From contig JAECUM010031571.1 in assembly GCA_016617855.1 (NCBI GenBank), forward strand, positions 24,306-88,305: a DNA stretch of 64,000 nucleotides. The letters are read 5' to 3'. The position numbers were made by a program, and so were the translations under genes. Shown here piece after piece: positions 24,001 to 35,674 of this stretch. The stretch comes from Megalonaias nervosa (lineage: Eukaryota; Mollusca; Bivalvia; Unionida; Unionidae). Every line of letters starts with the position of its first letter. Within the stretch, counting starts at the first letter, position 1. The notes under the pieces were generated by a model. The model ran no database searches. It worked only from the letters and a program-made list of their open reading frames with translations, and was not told the DNA's origin.

Positions 24001-27000
24001 AAATCTATGTATATTCTAAGTCCTTTTAAATTACATCCCCATTGTACTGATAGCAGTATCTGAAATGCACGAATGAGGTGTTAAGTAATACATACAAAAT
24101 GGCATAAATGTTTTAGTTTGGGGATAGAACTTGTTTTTATAACAACGATTGAAATGTCTCAGCATTAACAAATCTTTCTGCCATAATTTAATATTCTTAT
24201 TTTGCACCAAATCTTGGTTTTGAGAATGTACCACATCATCATATATCATTAATATTTGACAGGTTTGTGTTAGAAAAATAAATATGTGATGCTTTTATTT
24301 GCTATGTTTATCCAATGAATTGACTTCTACTTTTTATCAAATCTCAGATGTATAAATTGTTGCTTTAGCTCAAGACAGAGTTTGTGAAGTAAGATAAAAT
24401 TCCCATGTAAATCGTTGTTCCCAAAAAGCTTAAAAATGACCCCTAATCCTGTTTTATTCATCATAATGTCATATTTCTTATGATTTTATAAACTGTCATA
24501 TTTCTTATGATTCTATAAACTGTCATATTTCGTATGATTTTATAAACTGTCATATTTCTTATGATTTTATATCAATGGGGTTTAAAACTGGGTCTCTGAT
24601 TATCCATTGAAAATATTAGTGGAAACACTGAACTGCTGCCAAAAGTCCTTATTCGTAAACATTGTGCCATCACATCAGTTAGTTACTTTCAGATTTTTAA
24701 AATTAATTAGGCAAATCTGAGATTTGACCGTCATATTTATCTCTTCTTACTTATTTTAAACAGGTTTCTGAACATTTTGATAACATCATGATAGATCCAG
24801 ACTGGATTCTGGACAAGAATGATAGCAGTATGAATGTAAGGATTAAAATAATAAGCAAGCCTTTCTTTGTGTTAAGGTCTGGCCATATTACATGGCAACT
24901 CAACGCCTACCACCAATCCATTTCAACACAAAACTTCAGATTTACATTGTAAATATCTAACGAGATTCTCCAATAAAAGTTAGTATGATGTGATAATCCT
25001 ATCATGCATGCAGATTATATTACTACATTAGATACTATTTTGCAATCTACTCCAGCTGAAGTTATTCAGAATTGCAATACAGTTTAACAACCTGTCTGCT
25101 AACACCACTTTCTACCAAATAGCTGTATATTATCATGACATAGATGTCTTTAAGTCCCAGGCTGGTGCCATATTGGTGCATTTGCCTTTTATACCAATGT
25201 ATGCCAAATGGGCAATACCAATCCCATTATCTATTTAAGCCTTTTCTTAAATCCAATTTAAACTGGGCTTGGATGGCTGAGTGGTCTAAAGTGCTTGCCT
25301 TTACTGATTACTGTCATCTCACCTCAGTCCGCATCAGTTCAAGTCTTGGGCTTTGCCAGTGTGAGAAAGGTGCCATTAGCTTCCTTTGGGTGTGTGGTGT
25401 TTATTTGGGTGTGTGGTGTTTACTTGGGTTATTCCCTGGTTCTTCTTCCAGCAGATATACTGGCTGCCATGCTTGGCCTATCCTGTGCTGTGAAATGGAA
25501 TTAAACCAAAAACAACAAAACCGATTTACACTATTGTAGTTTTGTCCAAAGTCTTAGACTTATATCATTTAAGAGAATGAAGTGTAATTATTATTAGTGT
25601 ACATATAGTCTAAGCTTAGTTGGAGATTTTGTAAACATTCTGCTTTTAAACATTCAGCTGTATACATTGAATATAAATATTTCTTTGTGTTGCAAATGAT
25701 CAGAAAGATTATAGTTGCAATATGTTTCATTTAATTATTGTAATAAAATGCAAGCAAATGTAAACCTATTTTTTTATGTCGAACAGATGTCTGAGGATCT
25801 TGATGTCACTTTGACAAGTGAGAAGAACAAGATGGATGAAAATGTATGTATAACCCATACTGATTTGAAATTATTTACAAATATAATAATTTCTAATTAT
25901 AGTATGAAATTATATTTCTTTGATGCATGAGCATCACTTTTACAAAATTGTGGTTATTGCTTTTTGGAGTATGCATAAGTTTTTAAAACATTTTATCACA
26001 CTGAGGACAGTTTCTTTTAAAGTTTGCATTCGCATTCTATTTTATGGTTTTAGCTTTACAACAACAAAGTGTTAATCAAAACTTTTAATAGTCTGAATCC
26101 TGTCAATGTTCTAAAGTGGTCAAATATTGGGAAAAAATCATTTTTACTGATTTAATATGAAGATAGGAATTCAACATTGGACTTTTGAAAAATTCTTAAA
26201 TTTTTTCTATTTCTCTGACTGTCTGTTTTGTCTGTTGAGTTGTATTATAAATAGTAAATTTTATCTGACAGAATTAGTAAATTTACTGCCTTTTAATGAG
26301 AAAATTTAATTGCATATGCTGTGCAAATTTAACAGTTGCGCTATTGTTTCATTTGGGGCTTGGGGTGGGGTTTCATTTGTTAAACAATTTCCAGTCTCTG
26401 ATACCTCATTTTCAGGTAGTGAAAATAAGTCAAGAAATAGAAGATGGAATTCATTCCGAAGCTGCAAATGTGAGTAAACAACTTTTGTTACCATTTATAC
26501 TATTTGCGAATATAATTTACACTGGAGTTGTTCTTAGCGTGATTTGAATCCAATCCTAACTAACACCCAACTGTGAAGTACTAACATTTAGCATTTACTG
26601 TAAACAAAGTTGTTAACCATCTCATAATTAAATGACACTTGCATTCCATGAACATGTTTTTAATTTCTTTCTGTTTTTATGCCAAGTTGGAAATTTAAGT
26701 TACATTATAACCTGTTATCTAATATTGACAATGAAACAACATGGTCTCCATATGATAGCCACGCCTCTTTTGTAGACAATACACAAATGTAGTTACAAAT
26801 GCAAAACTTTTATGCGTGAGGAAATGTTATTCAAAATTAACATGGGTCTTATATGGCTATATTGAGTTGTTATGTTCCTGGAACTGTACCATTTGTTCTG
26901 GTGCAGATGTGGAATCTTTGAGCTTAGTGAAGAGCTTGGTGTTTAAAGTGTGTTCAGGGGTCTCTGACAAACATTTTCATCAAGCAAGTATGGTGATGTT

Positions 27001-27955
27001 ATTCTTGAGTAAGAAATGCATAATTTCAGATTACAAAATTCCTTTACCAGCTTAAGGACCTCAAGAATTATTATACACAGATATTTCCAATAATTGTTGT
27101 TATTGGTAATAGTGATTTTTAAGTGGCTGTCTTGGAGTCATTCCAGTTGGACTACAGATAAAATACACGGCATTACATGGGTAAAAACAAAATTATTCAC
27201 ACCCAAAATAGGCAGAATAGGTAATTGTTGACTGTCATTCTTTGGGACTTTCATTACTTGTCGCATTTAGGTCTCATTCATATGCATTGCCTTAGAATTG
27301 CTTGGTAGCTCTGTCTCAGTGTATATTGCACCCTGACGTGAACATTGGGTTACTGTCACCTATTTTTACATTTGAATTACTTTGGTTAATTGTTGTATTG
27401 AGGGTATCTTCTCTTTCTGCTTTTTGTCACAGTGCTGTATAAAAAAGGGTGTTAATGATTGGGCATCTGTTTTCTATGAAGATAACACTACAAGTTTTCA
27501 CTGTTAGGATTAAAAGGAGAAATTATCTGTTTGTGGATTGCACTTCATAGATCAATTACATATGTTGAGGGATGATGTTTCCATCGGACTTTTGTTTGAC
27601 TTTGCTTTTGTAGACCAGAGCAATCTCAATGCCTGATAAAAGTAATGATTCCACTGAGAGAATGGAACACAAAAAACCCAAGCAACCATGTCTTTTCTGC
27701 AAGAAAGAACAGAGTCAGCTAAGAAGACATTTCAGAATTAAGCATAACAATGAGCCAGAAATTAGAGCAATTGAAAAGCTGCCTCTTAAAGCAAGAGCAG
27801 AGGCATATGACAAATTAAGGATAAAGACCATTTTCACGATAAACCAGCAACGAATGAAGTCAAATGAGCCATTAATAAGAGAGAGAGCTCAAGGAGATGG
27901 GGAGCTGGTCATGTGCACTTACTGTAGGGGTTTTTACAACTATAAGTATTTTTAA
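10376..27955 (+). CDS. Predicted host gene of short exons ending in C2H2-finger exon
   Basis: I predict exons at 10376-10409, 14370-14440, 20262-20309, 23149-23196, 23743-23787, 24764-24835, 25787-25843, 26416-26469 and 27614-27955. All introns are GT–AG. Exon 1 (34 nt) plus exon 2 (71 nt) restore phase 0, and the next six are all multiples of three (48, 48, 45, 72, 57, 54 nt), so one frame runs through to a TAA at 27953. The product (~256 residues) has an acidic N-terminal part from the short exons (for example M-S-E-D-L-D-V-T) and a C2H2-like finger in the last exon (C-L-F-C … H-F-R-I-K-H). Exons 3 and 4 resemble each other (both N-M-D-[DE]-F). Function unknown. The TAA may be a disabling mutation, because homology to a recombinase continues downstream. 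Some exons may be missed. Confidence 0.5.
15917..15959. repeat. (TTA)n microsatellite
   Basis: About 14 units of TTA. It lies in the predicted 5.8-kb intron. Around it (14.4-16.8 kb) I see no gene, only short local duplications such as the repeated TGATTATGTAATAATTGAATGAGTGAC near 16005-16060. Confidence 0.95.
16840..17105 (+). repeat. tRNA-derived SINE, family 1
   Basis: A degenerate A-box (CTAAGTGGTTGTGGC) and B-box-like GGGTTACAACCCC form a tRNA head. The body (GGTGGGACATGATTCCACATGTCTGCGG … ATATGACTGAAAAATTGTTAAAGC) is shared with the better copy at 63044-63342. Confidence 0.75.
19285..19420. repeat. Tandem repeat, ~32-bp unit
   Basis: Four imperfect copies of a CTTAATATGCTTATTTTCTT-GCATATTTGCAC unit directly precede the retrotransposon fragment. 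Confidence 0.8.
19426..20205 (+). mobile_element. CR1/Jockey-like non-LTR retrotransposon RT fragment
   Basis: One open frame encodes the middle and C-terminal parts of a reverse transcriptase. It begins at an I-D-H-D-I-L block, contains G-V-T-Q-G-S-V-L-G-P and the catalytic Y-A-D-D-T-Q-I-Y (near 19680), then the L-Q-M-N-D-D-K-T-E and N-L-G-V-T-L-D-S blocks. The endonuclease, the N-terminal RT blocks and the 3' tail are absent, so it is truncated at both ends and immobile. It lies in an intron of the predicted host gene, about 60 bp before exon 3. The absence of stops over 260 codons suggests a fairly recent insertion. Confidence 0.85.
21027..21065. repeat. (TC)n microsatellite
   Basis: A nearly uninterrupted CT dinucleotide run. 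Confidence 0.95.
21442..22366 (+). repeat. Solo-LTR-like repeat, copy 1
   Basis: The 925-bp unit begins TGTTAC and ends GTAAC(A), and is flanked by ACTTT at 21437-21441 and 22367-22371. It shares long stretches with copy 2 at 30922-31867 in the same orientation. There is no coding content. The TG…CA-type ends with a 4-5-bp duplication fit a solo LTR. Confidence 0.65.
22823..22915. repeat. Small fold-back repeat
   Basis: TCTGGTTCtGTTTCGTATGCTCC and its near reverse complement flank a ~20-nt loop. This is probably a tiny inverted-repeat transposon relic in an intron. Confidence 0.7.
23391..23434. repeat. 44-bp perfect palindrome
   Basis: The arms CTTACTAAATGAAAATGACA (23391-23410) and their exact reverse complement (23415-23434) enclose the 4-nt loop GTAT. 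It lies in an intron between exons 4 and 5. Confidence 0.9.
24450..24575. repeat. Tandem repeat, ~27-bp unit
   Basis: Four copies of a TGTCATATTTCTTATGATTT-TATAAAC unit in an intron. Confidence 0.85.
25266..25525 (+). repeat. tRNA-derived SINE, family 2
   Basis: The head TGGCTGAGTGGTCTAAAGTG resembles a Leu/Ser tRNA A-box region; TCAGTTCAAGTC is a B-box-like match. The body ends in an A-rich tail. A related copy on minus at 32000-32235 shares the head and CAGTGTGAGAAA-like body words. Confidence 0.6.
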
Positions 27956-29333
27956 AGGCACTTAAAACAGTGCCATACGAGAGAGGAAATATCACCTGTT
28001 TCTAAGCAAGACATGAAATACATCATGGCAAAAACAAAAGAACACCTTTCTGATAAAACTCTTAGTCCATTTGAGACAGAGATTTTAACAAACTTTAAAA
28101 TGCATGAGACAGGAAACATTTGCTGCACAGATAAGTTGATACAAACATACGGGGAAAAGGAATAGGAGAGCTCAGGGCAAAAAAATAAACAGTCTTTTTA
28201 TGAGTAATATGAGGAGTTTGGCAAACCTTTTAATACAGTTTCGAAAGCAAGAAGAAAATGAAGATCTGTCTGGCAAGGACATGTTGGACTGAACAAGGTT
28301 TCAGAGTTTAGAAGCATCTATTAGAAATTTAACAGAAGATTGTAATGGTGAAGAAAAAGCAGCTGAGAAACTTAAATTAGGTTATGCTATCAAAAGCGGA
28401 GCCAAATAAATGGCTGGACTTTATGGCATGGAGGAAGATACAGAGCTTGTCATTAAACATGTGTAAGGCATTGAAATGTTTATGTTTGTGTTAGAACACA
28501 ATTGGGGGAAAATTTTTGTCAGCGCTCAAAAGAAATTAGCACAGAGAAGAGCTGAAGTATTGAGAAAACCACATGAACTACCTTTTGAAGACGATATGAT
28601 GAAATGAAAAATATTTGTTGAAGTAGAAATTGCAGAAATGCTCAGAGATCCATATAACACATGGGGACAATACGAATATAACAGACTAAGGTCCATGCTT
28701 CTTACTAGACTAACACTTTACAATGCTCGAAGGAGTGGTGAGCCAGCAAGACTGACATTAAATGAGTGGGAGTCGGCAAAGAACAAGGAATGGGTAGACC
28801 CCAGTTTAGTTAGCAAAATAGATGATCCAATAGAGAAACACCTAGCTAGTCAGTACTTGCTGGCTCACCAGCCTGGGAAAGGAGGACGGACATTAGTTCC
28901 ACTCCTGATACCAAATAATATAGTAGCTGCTATAAACAAGATAGTTGAAATCAGAGAGTATGCTGGAGTGGCAAAAAACAACAACTACCTCTTCTCAAAC
29001 ACCCAAGGATGCATGGAGCACTGTCGAGGATGGGATGCAGTCCATGAGGTTACCAAGGCCGCCAATCTAAACCAGCCGAGCAAAGTTACAGCAACATCTG
29101 TTAGACATAGGGCCTCTACATACTATTCATTGCTCGATGTCAGCAGAGCAGAGAGGGTCACTTTTCTGAAGCACATGGGTCACTCAGAGGAAATGTCGAA
29201 TAACATTTATACCACACCCTCAAGTTACATGGAATCATGTAAAGTTGGCAGATTTTTTGAAGCACTTGATGACGGCCATCTCAATCCTGCAAGTTCTGTA
29301 ACAAACAGCATCACTGCCCAACACCAACAATAA
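27614..29333 (+). pseudogene. Crypton-like tyrosine recombinase with C2H2 fingers, decayed
   Basis: After an intron acceptor at 27613, two zinc-finger-like blocks (C-L-F-C … R-I-K-H near 27690; C-T-Y-C near 27915, its His pair beyond the stop) are followed by a long helical region broken by a TAA at 27953, a frameshift near 28160 and further stops near 28290, 28407, 28465 and 28605. The last part, 28638-29333, is open. It carries a tyrosine recombinase pattern: Arg in R-R-S-G-E-P (near 28730), H-R in V-R-H-R-A-S (near 29105), H-M-G-H (near 29175) and the Tyr of N-I-Y-T-T-P (near 29205). Such proteins derive from Crypton/YR elements. This could be a decayed transposon or a decayed domesticated gene; the in-phase upstream exons favour the latter. 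Confidence 0.65.
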
Positions 29334-30329
29334 TTCAGGTTTTCTGGAAGAGTCATCAGGTAAAATAGCCTTGCATGTCATTAATAGGTCAGCATGTAGT
29401 TATTTTATTAAAAATTAGAATTACTGCATGCCGAAACATTTAGTGTTTTGAATATCAGATTTTTATTGAAATTTTTTTTGACCAGCTGTTGATGCTCTAG
29501 TGATGAAGATGACAAATTTACATCTCTGTTTTGATATTAAGGTTATTTTTTTCTTGTGCAATGATTATGGACTTTGTCTTCCTGAACAATTCTCAAAATA
29601 TAAAAATAGGTACATGATCACTGGTGTTAATTCTTTACTCTCTTTAATGATTGGACCTTTACAGTATGTTAGTGGTACTGGTCTTTGTATTTAACTTTGT
29701 CATAGACCTTTTTCAATTATACAAAAAAAAACAAGTTACGACTAAAACATGCATTGGCAAAAATAATTTTGTTATTGATTTATTGCACAATGTCAAAATT
29801 TACTGAACCACATAATGTGAATATACTTGATAAGAAATTACAGAGACAGCTATTGGTTAGGTACTTATCATCACAGACAGTCATTATGCATGTGAAACTA
29901 GATATGACCAACAAATTCCTTTAATTTTCTATGATATATTCAATAGAAAAAGATATTATTATAACTAATCCTTACAATATTTTGTATATAATACAAAATT
30001 AACATTAATAAAATATTACACTTGGCAAATTTCATAAAAAGATTTAATGGAGTACCTTGTTGATTGTTAATTTGCTTTGGTGAGCTTGTATTTATTTATT
30101 TGACAATGTTCATGGTTTTGCATGTAAAGATTTTATTGATATGATGCAGGTAAGAAATTAATGCAGAATTTAATTTACATACTCAAATCATCAAATGCAA
30201 GACTTTAATTCCAAACAATGAATATTGTGATCTTGTATGAATATTTAATTTGGAAAATTTCATTTGCTGCACTTAAATATTTGAAATAGAGGCAAATTAT
30301 GTAGGTTTGACGCGTGTCAGTTCCAATTT

Positions 30330-30334
<5 letters not shown>

Positions 30335-30395
<61 letters not shown>
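30335..30395. repeat. (TA)n microsatellite
   Basis: About 30 TA units. Confidence 0.98.
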
Positions 30396-30398
<3 letters not shown>

Positions 30399-30921
30399 GT
30401 GAATGAGTGATGGCATTTATACACTTAAAATCTGCAGGTATATGGTATCCATTCAGCCATGCAAAAGGTCAGCAGCTGTTCAAGACTGTATTTGCTTTAA
30501 ATTTCTGTTAATATTTCTTTCAGAAAATCTACACTGGATAGTGTGCAAATTGCTTATAAAGAAATATAAACTGAATTAGTTAATTGTCCTTTTTATAATT
30601 TAGTATAAATGGACAAAATTTATATCAATTCTTAATTATTGGAAACAGACAATTCTTAATATTTGTACTTAAGTTTTTGGGGAAAAAATTATTTTCTGGA
30701 TCTTGCATCATCATTCAACATTGAAATATATTTTATGTAAGTTTCAAGAACTTATGTTTTAGTATATACTTCTGATCAGAAATTGTTTTGTCCAAAATAT
30801 GTTTAGCCCATGAGCTTAATTTAGTTATTGTTTCTTGAATTATGTCATGTATGTCATCACTCAGGTATGCATCTATCATTCATGTGAACCTCCTGGAATG
30901 GAGGGTTTTCCTCCCAAGATG

Positions 30922-31867
30922 TGTTATGTATATGTAATTAAATTGCTTGTGTGTTAGTTTTAAAATTCTTTTTTATTTTATATTTGTTTCATTGCATTTT
31001 ATTGTAATGATTATTTTCACAGGATTCAATATTTTTTCCAGTAAATTCAGTTGTATAGAATGTAAAAGGCATTACATAGCACTATTTTTAGCTCACTCTG
31101 GTTCATAGATTTTGTAAACATTGAGTGAAGATGATTCGCTATTGCCAAGGTCATTTCGGCCCACATGTTAGCTGAACTGTAAACAATCTTTCTTTTTTAT
31201 ATATTTTCAGTGTGAGAATTTGGTTCTTAGATAGGGCTATTCTTGCCTACATGCTAATTTTCATTCTTTTTATTGTGCTGTTCAAATTAGTAAATCACAT
31301 AGCCAGACGTGAAGCACCATGTGATCTAAAATCGAGGCTTAAAACAGCCATTTTCTACTAGTTCTAGTGAGTTGTATTTTAAACCTTGAGGGCTCAAGAG
31401 GTTTATGTTGTTGAAGCCAGATTGTTTTTGAAGTTCATCTGTTTTTTGGAATTTAATAATTTATTCTCTAGAAAACTAAACAAGTGCTTTATATTTATAA
31501 AAGTTCTGGGAGAAAGAAATTCAGTGGAAATTTATTCTGGAATTTAACGGAAACATTATAAACTGTGATTCAGTTGAGGATCTGTTACCATCAGTACAGA
31601 CATCATCTGACGTCATCGCCTCCATATTGGAATTTCATCGAGATTCAACCCGGATTCAGTTAGAACTGTTTAATGATAGGACTTATATTTTTTCAATCTT
31701 AATATTTTTTCAATCTTAGGATTAAATTTTGGATTATATTCACAAACCATAAGTCCTATTTCCAATTTATATATTGTTTTCTAGGAAAATAAATTAATTT
31801 GTTAAAATACACAAAACTTGTTGGCTTCACTCTTTTCTTGTTATTTTTGTATTAGCCTAGACATAAC
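30922..31867 (+). repeat. Solo-LTR-like repeat, copy 2
   Basis: The 946-bp unit starts TGTTATG and ends CATAAC(A), flanked by AGATG at 30917-30921 and 31868-31872. It aligns along its length with 21442-22366. Confidence 0.7.
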
Positions 31868-31999
31868 AGATGAAGGTGGCTCAGTCAGCTTATAGAAATT
31901 TCACACGTACACAAAACTTAGTTTGAATATTAATTAGGAACTTAAAAAATGAAACAATTGATTAAAATAAAAAATTGTGTATTAAAGATGTTGTTGTTT

Positions 32000-32235
32000 T
32001 GGGTTTATTACCATTTTTCAGCACTTGATAGGTTATATTATTGTGGATAGTATATATGATGGAGAAAAAATACTGACAAGTCCTGGCAAGAATCGCTGCC
32101 CCACTGAGAAGCTATTGGCAAGATTTCTCACATGCCCATGCTGGCAGAGCCAGAAACTTGATCGTGTGCACACAAAGGTGAGATGTCCGTGCTCTGTAAA
32201 GTCAAGTGCCTTAGACCACTCAGCCTCCCAGGGAT
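32000..32235 (-). repeat. tRNA-derived SINE, family 2, minus strand
   Basis: On minus it begins GGGAGGCTGAGTGGTCTAAG, matching the head of 25266-25525. A more decayed relative probably lies at 32560-32755 in the same orientation. Confidence 0.6.
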
Positions 32236-33550
32236 ATCCAAGATGTACTTAGGATTCAGTAGGAGAATAGTGTTCCTGTGCAAATGATCACTTCATGGTA
32301 ATAAAATTTCTTTTTCACCCTTAGTTCAGGATGAGTGCTTTCAGAAAATATACTTGTTCCATCTTACTTATCACTTATTCCAAACTTTTTAATGACTAGC
32401 CAAGTTTTGTTGAGCATTATGCACTGAAATCATCAGAATGTGTAACATTATTGGTCTAAAGAAAACTTTAATGAAGTCTTGACCAAGTTAATTGTACTGA
32501 ATCCATGCTCTGCAATAGAAGGGCTTATTTCTGACAGTTTGCATAACACACAGAGGGTGTTTTTGTTGTTTTAATTCTGGGTTTAATACAATTTCTCAAT
32601 GCAAGATAGGCTATATATGTTTGCTGGAATAAATGGTGGAGGAATAACATGAGGAAAACCACAGACATACAAGAAGTTACTCTCATTTTTCTCATGTACC
32701 CACATTGGCAGAGTCTAAGACATGAACCCATGCAGACATAGGTGAGATGGCACTAGAGGCCCCAACAGAAGTCAATCAGTTCTAGCCAGGGATAAAAGTC
32801 AATCCAATGTGACCGAAAAGTTATTAGTCTCTTAGTCTTTTATTATTGTTGCAGTCTTATGTTTTATCCCTTCACTTTCACATGAATTTTCTTCTCTGAA
32901 TCTTCCTGATCACTGTACTTTCGAAAATAATTTTGCAAACTCATTTTATCCAAAAAGTAAATATCAGGTCACTTGACAACTTCCTCTAAAGTAATCATAA
33001 TATACATTTTGTTGTTTAAATATAAACAGAGGCAGCAGCATCAATCACATTATCGTATATTGAAGTCAATCAGCTTTATAATCAGTTGATAATTAAAAAC
33101 TCACAACTGTCATTTAATCAGTTCAGAAAGGACACCAACATCAGTGTTATTGAAGTTCCTTTCAGTACTTTAAATATTTAAGTTGAGAAAACGTTTTTAT
33201 GGTTGTTCTGTACAAATTTCCACAGCTGATATATATTGTTTTACTTCTGCCTCAAAATAAAAATTGTCACTAACAAAAAGTGCCAAAGTTTTACTTTCTT
33301 GAATCAGCACTTTACTGACTATTATGCCAGATTTCTCATCTATATTAGGTTTTTAAGTCCTTCAAAGTTGATCAGACAGTCCATTTTAATTGTATACATA
33401 TTGATTCTTCTTTGTTTCATATTCTTATGTGTAATTTGTATTTGTAGATTTTGGATTGTAATATTTATATTTATTATGTTATATATGAGTCACTGATTAA
33501 TCTTTGTCAGTTTAGCTTATGTACCATAGGAGAAAAAAAAAAAGAAAAAA

Positions 33551-33553
<3 letters not shown>

Positions 33554-33587
<34 letters not shown>
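33554..33587. repeat. (TA)n microsatellite
   Basis: About 16 TA units following an A-rich run. Confidence 0.98.
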
Positions 33588-33590
<3 letters not shown>

Positions 33591-34055
33591 GAAACATACA
33601 ATATGAAATTACTTTGAAATTAGGGTAAGAAAAGCAAACAAACATTACAATAGATGTCAAAGTAGAACTTAAAAAATTAACACTGAACCATTAAATGTAT
33701 GCAGGTATTAATAGTTTTCCAAAAAATACTACACTGTATGTTTTCCTTTATGCAAATATTAATATAAACAAGATGGGTTTTACTTCTTTTAAAATATGTA
33801 CTACATTTTTAAACAAATATAATTTTTGATGGCATATCTGACAATTATGAAATTTTTATCTTCATCAGTTACATAAAAGAAGTATAAATATAATACTAAC
33901 TTATGATTTTATTATGATTCAGGCATGTTAAATTCAAAAATATTCAATATGCAAGTTTATGGTATTATGTTCAAGCTTCATTATTGTAGGGTAAATGTGT
34001 TTAGGATATCCTCTGGTAAAATATATTATTAAATTTTTACATTATACTGTATTCA

Positions 34056-34228
34056 GCAGAAAAGAATTACTGGAATATTTGTAGTGTCACAGTAATATGT
34101 GCACCTTTTTATAAAATCGCTAGCAATTAGAATTGAAATTCTCAAAAGTGATAGTATTTTGCAATTTTATAAAAACGTACACATATTACTACGATACTAA
34201 AAATATTCCGGTAATTTTTTTGTGCAGT
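34056..34228. repeat. MITE-like inverted-repeat unit
   Basis: The ends AATTACTGGAATATTTGTAG and CTAAAAATATTCCGGTAATT are imperfect reverse complements; the match continues inward over about 55 bp (CAGTAATATGTG…CACATATTACTAC). There is no ORF. It adjoins the left remnant of element C. Confidence 0.65.
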
Positions 34229-34247
34229 TGATTATAAAGTCTCTGAT

Positions 34248-34948
34248 ATGAGTACAAACTTGGATCTTCTAGATTATACAAGATCTAGGGAGAATCAAGT
34301 GAAGAAACTGTTGTTTCTAACAGTTGTGATTCTCTTCGATCTGAGTTAAGTGAATCAACCAAAAAATACAAAACTCTGTCAATATAATATGTTACTTGAG
34401 GAGAAGTAAAAAAAGAAAAATAAAAAAATATCTGCACTTGTTAAAGAACAAACTGATTTACAACAGCAAAAAGTCTCGTTGAAAAACTAGAGAAATCAAA
34501 TAATGAAAATGCTTTGATGTTGGATGGTTATAAAAAATACAACAAAAAGCTGTTAGCAGAAATAACTGAACTATAACAAAAATTATTATGTGAATCACCT
34601 AATGAAACAATAAAATATAAATCACAGATGAAACAAGAAAAATCTGAACGTGAGTTAATGAAGGTTGAACTCATACAAACAAAAGAAGACAATAATAAAC
34701 TTCGTAACTTTATTGAAAAGTTGAACGATGACGTAGTAGTGTTGGAAAGACGAAATAAGGATTTGTTCGCTGATAAATCTGTTGTTGAAAAGATGAAACA
34801 TTTCGAAATAGAATTTAAAATGGTTGTCGGTGATAACATGTTGTCTGATCTAGTTAAGAAATTAGCTGTAAGTAATTACATGTTACAACAAGAATTTGAT
34901 AAAATATTTAACGAGAATAATCAACTACGAAAGAAACTAAAATTTTGA
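34248..34948 (+). pseudogene. Coiled-coil protein of element C, broken
   Basis: The reading starts at 34248 (M-S-T-N-L-D-L-L-D-Y) and is interrupted by stops and frame changes near 34345-34560. The final open part, 34628-34948, is Glu/Lys/Asn-rich with heptad-like Leu/Ile spacing, typical of a long coiled coil. I recognise no family. It precedes the zinc-ribbon and PolB genes, so a structural or assembly role is possible but unsupported. Confidence 0.45.
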
Positions 34949-35029
34949 AAAAGTGCGTGAAGATTATTTTATCAAGGACGTCGAGAATAATCTCAGTATT
35001 GATATTGACCTGTTGTAGTTGTAGTTGTT

Positions 35030-35240
35030 TGTCATAAAACTATTTCTACTGTTTCAGATTGTTTCAGCTGCAATAGCTGTTTCAGTTTATTTCAAATTGT
35101 TTCAGTTGTAATAGTTGCTTTAGATTGTTTCAGATCGTTTTAGATTGTTTTGTAATGATATTTCAAACTGTTTCACTTGCAATAGTTGTTTCAGATTGTT
35201 TTGTAATAATATTTCAAATTGTTATAGTTGTAATACTTAT
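35030..35240. repeat. CAGATTGTTT-rich tandem repeat (second block 35530-35620)
   Basis: Many degenerate copies of TTGTTTCAGATTGTTT and TGTAATAGTTGTTTCAG words. The same unit recurs at 35530-35620 on the other side of a small ORF. It lies in the non-coding block of element C, much as the iteron array does in element A. Confidence 0.8.
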
Positions 35241-35319
35241 TCAAGTGCTTTCTTCACCTGAAATTTCTTCTGCAGTCGTTTTCATGCACGTTCATCACGT
35301 GAGATAGGTATTATGGAGC

Positions 35320-35481
35320 TTAATCGCTGTGAGAATCCTTTTTTTTACAAACTCTATCAGTGATATTTACAAACTTTATACCGTCTCGCTCATTGATGGT
35401 GATTTTAGTTCCTGGAGGTAATTTATCAGCAAGACGAATTTCTTCATTATCTTCTGGGAAAAAGAAGTATTTTGTCTTCAT
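35320..35481 (-). CDS. Small ORF of element C, 53 residues
   Basis: The minus-strand ORF begins M-K-T-K-Y-F-F-F-P-E at 35481 and ends at TAA 35320-35322. The product is charged, with an L-P-P-G-T-K-I-T-I segment suggesting a small beta-rich fold. No family is recognised. It lies between two blocks of the same tandem repeat and in the same orientation as the zinc-ribbon gene to its right. It is intact, but short enough that chance cannot be excluded. Confidence 0.4.
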   Translation of the reverse strand: MKTKYFFFPEDNEEIRLADKLPPGTKITINERDGIKFVNITDRVCKKKDSHSD

Positions 35482-35674
35482 TGTGTATTAATTGTATTAT
35501 TCAATAGAAACATTAGATTGACTAATGAGTTGCTTTAGATTGTTTCAGATTGTTTTGTAATGATATTTCAAATTGTTTCAGTTGTAATAGTTGTTTCAGA
35601 TTGATTCAGATTGTTCTTTTATCACATGGTAAAAAAATTTCCTTGTATTGTTTTGTAACAATTCATTATCCACG

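Larger units (their letters stand above)
29334..34055. other. Gene-free repeat-bearing interval
   Basis: I see no supportable gene. The interval holds a (TA)n tract, solo-LTR-like copy 2, two family-2 SINE-like units and another (TA)n tract. Short ORFs here lack recognisable motifs and are of chance length. Confidence 0.6.

Noticed and set aside
34628..34948. Coiled-coil ORF as homologue of the 147-residue gene of B
   Set aside because: Both are helical and charged, but no shared residues beyond composition could be found by eye.
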